From positions 2,790,001-2,854,000 of the forward strand of contig CBDCSF010000013.1 of NCBI GenBank assembly GCA_965221445.1: a stretch of 64,000 nt of DNA, read 5' to 3'. Position numbers and translations under genes: made by a program. The notes beneath the pieces are model-generated. The model was not told where the DNA came from. It was given only the letters and a program-made list of their open reading frames with translations, and did no database searches. The DNA is from MPNP01 sp965221445. Lineage in GTDB: Bacteria > Pseudomonadota > Alphaproteobacteria > Rhodobacterales > Rhodobacteraceae. Below, one piece after another: positions 63,709 through 64,000 of this stretch (positions are counted from its first letter, which is position 1; each line of letters starts with the position of its first letter).

Positions 63709-64000
63709 TTACCAACGTGTTGTAACATCGACACTGGTCGTATGGTCAGGCGGTTCTATTGTGCTCACCCTTCGGGTGCCAGTGACCCCCAACGAAAAAT
63801 CAGGTGCATTCCTGCTCTCCGGTGTCAACCGCCACCCGACACTGTAGTCTCTTGACTGTTCAGCTATATCAACCCCGGCCGTGGGACTGCCGGTATAACT
63901 TCCATCTCCCACCGGGAACCCAAAAGCGGCTTCCATTCCCCAGCTGCTATGATCGCCACTCCCGGTTCGGTCTTCCAGGGAAGTGGGAGCAAACAAGGCA
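63709..64000 (-). CDS. autotransporter-type beta-barrel protein, C-terminal end only (cut by window edge)
   Basis: A minus-strand frame open to the right edge, 96 codons visible plus stop; the TTG at 63996 is not a true start. Alternating strands (WGMEAAFGFPVGDGSYTGSP, YSVGWRLTPES, FSLGVTGTRR) and the C-terminal residues SVDVTTRW with terminal Trp are those of the last strands of an outer membrane autotransporter barrel. GxRR..(P)P..H segments are common in such endings. It faces the giant repeat gene tail to tail and probably belongs to a similar large surface protein beyond the window. Confidence 0.7.
   Translation of the reverse strand, partial: ALFAPTSLEDRTGSGDHSSWGMEAAFGFPVGDGSYTGSPTAGVDIAEQSRDYSVGWRLTPESRNAPDFSLGVTGTRRVSTIEPPDHTTSVDVTTRW

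Overview
The window looks like a chromosome segment of an AT-rich, probably marine alphaproteobacterium. Two conserved gene neighbourhoods support this. One is xthA-erpA divergent from dgt-argS-SPOR protein-nagZ. The other is yceD-rpmF-plsX-fabH-ihfA-merR-tRNA-Pro beside bamE, msrB and moaA. The profile of sarcosine oxidase, several ABC and TRAP uptake systems and many amine, amino acid and sugar acid enzymes suits a heterotroph living on small nitrogenous and carboxylic compounds. I could not compute identities or GC content; all statements come from reading the sequence.

Layout. 1-2885: 3' end of a sarcosine oxidase operon (soxA cut by the left edge, then soxG). 2927-5923: a decaying stretch with a frameshifted PD-(D/E)XK-like gene, a truncated dgoK copy, a small ORF and a damaged SDH_sah (ClpP-fold) gene. 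6028-6921: intact dgoK, followed by about 950 bases of gene remnants. 7871-17219: a catabolic island that looks richer in GC than its surroundings. Its left arm encodes a branched-chain-type ABC importer (with a LivM-LivG fusion), an isochorismatase-like hydrolase and an N-formylglutamate amidohydrolase. Its right arm, divergent, encodes an RpiR regulator, a glutamine-synthetase-like ligase and an ornithine cyclodeaminase. 17579-21026: a sugar acid dehydratase, zinc alcohol dehydrogenase, agmatinase-like and small membrane protein operon. 21189-24144: an FAD monooxygenase and an AAA ATPase with ankyrin repeats. 24433-37983: the housekeeping core. 38275-41020: a GPP34-family protein, a lone ZnuC-type ATPase, and an Abi_2 (AbiF/AbiD) HEPN gene with an upstream structured RNA, the gene being interrupted by one in-frame stop. 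41156-47564: a BKACE enzyme with a class III aminotransferase, then a TAXI-type TRAP transporter (fused permease and receptor). 47565-48878: remnants of an IS1595-type transposase and a DNA methyltransferase. 48879-63459: a giant Calx-beta-repeat autotransporter, now split into three ORFs by two single-base losses in homopolymers. 63709-64000: the C-terminal barrel end of a second such protein on the other strand, cut by the right edge.

Most promising for follow-up: the Abi_2/ncRNA locus (a member of the HEPN toxin and RNA arrangement), the giant repeat adhesin with near-perfect internal duplications, and the glutamylation/deformylation/cyclodeaminase island whose substrate is unknown. Several genes carry a single lesion (one missing base or one stop), so the reads should be checked before calling them true pseudogenes.
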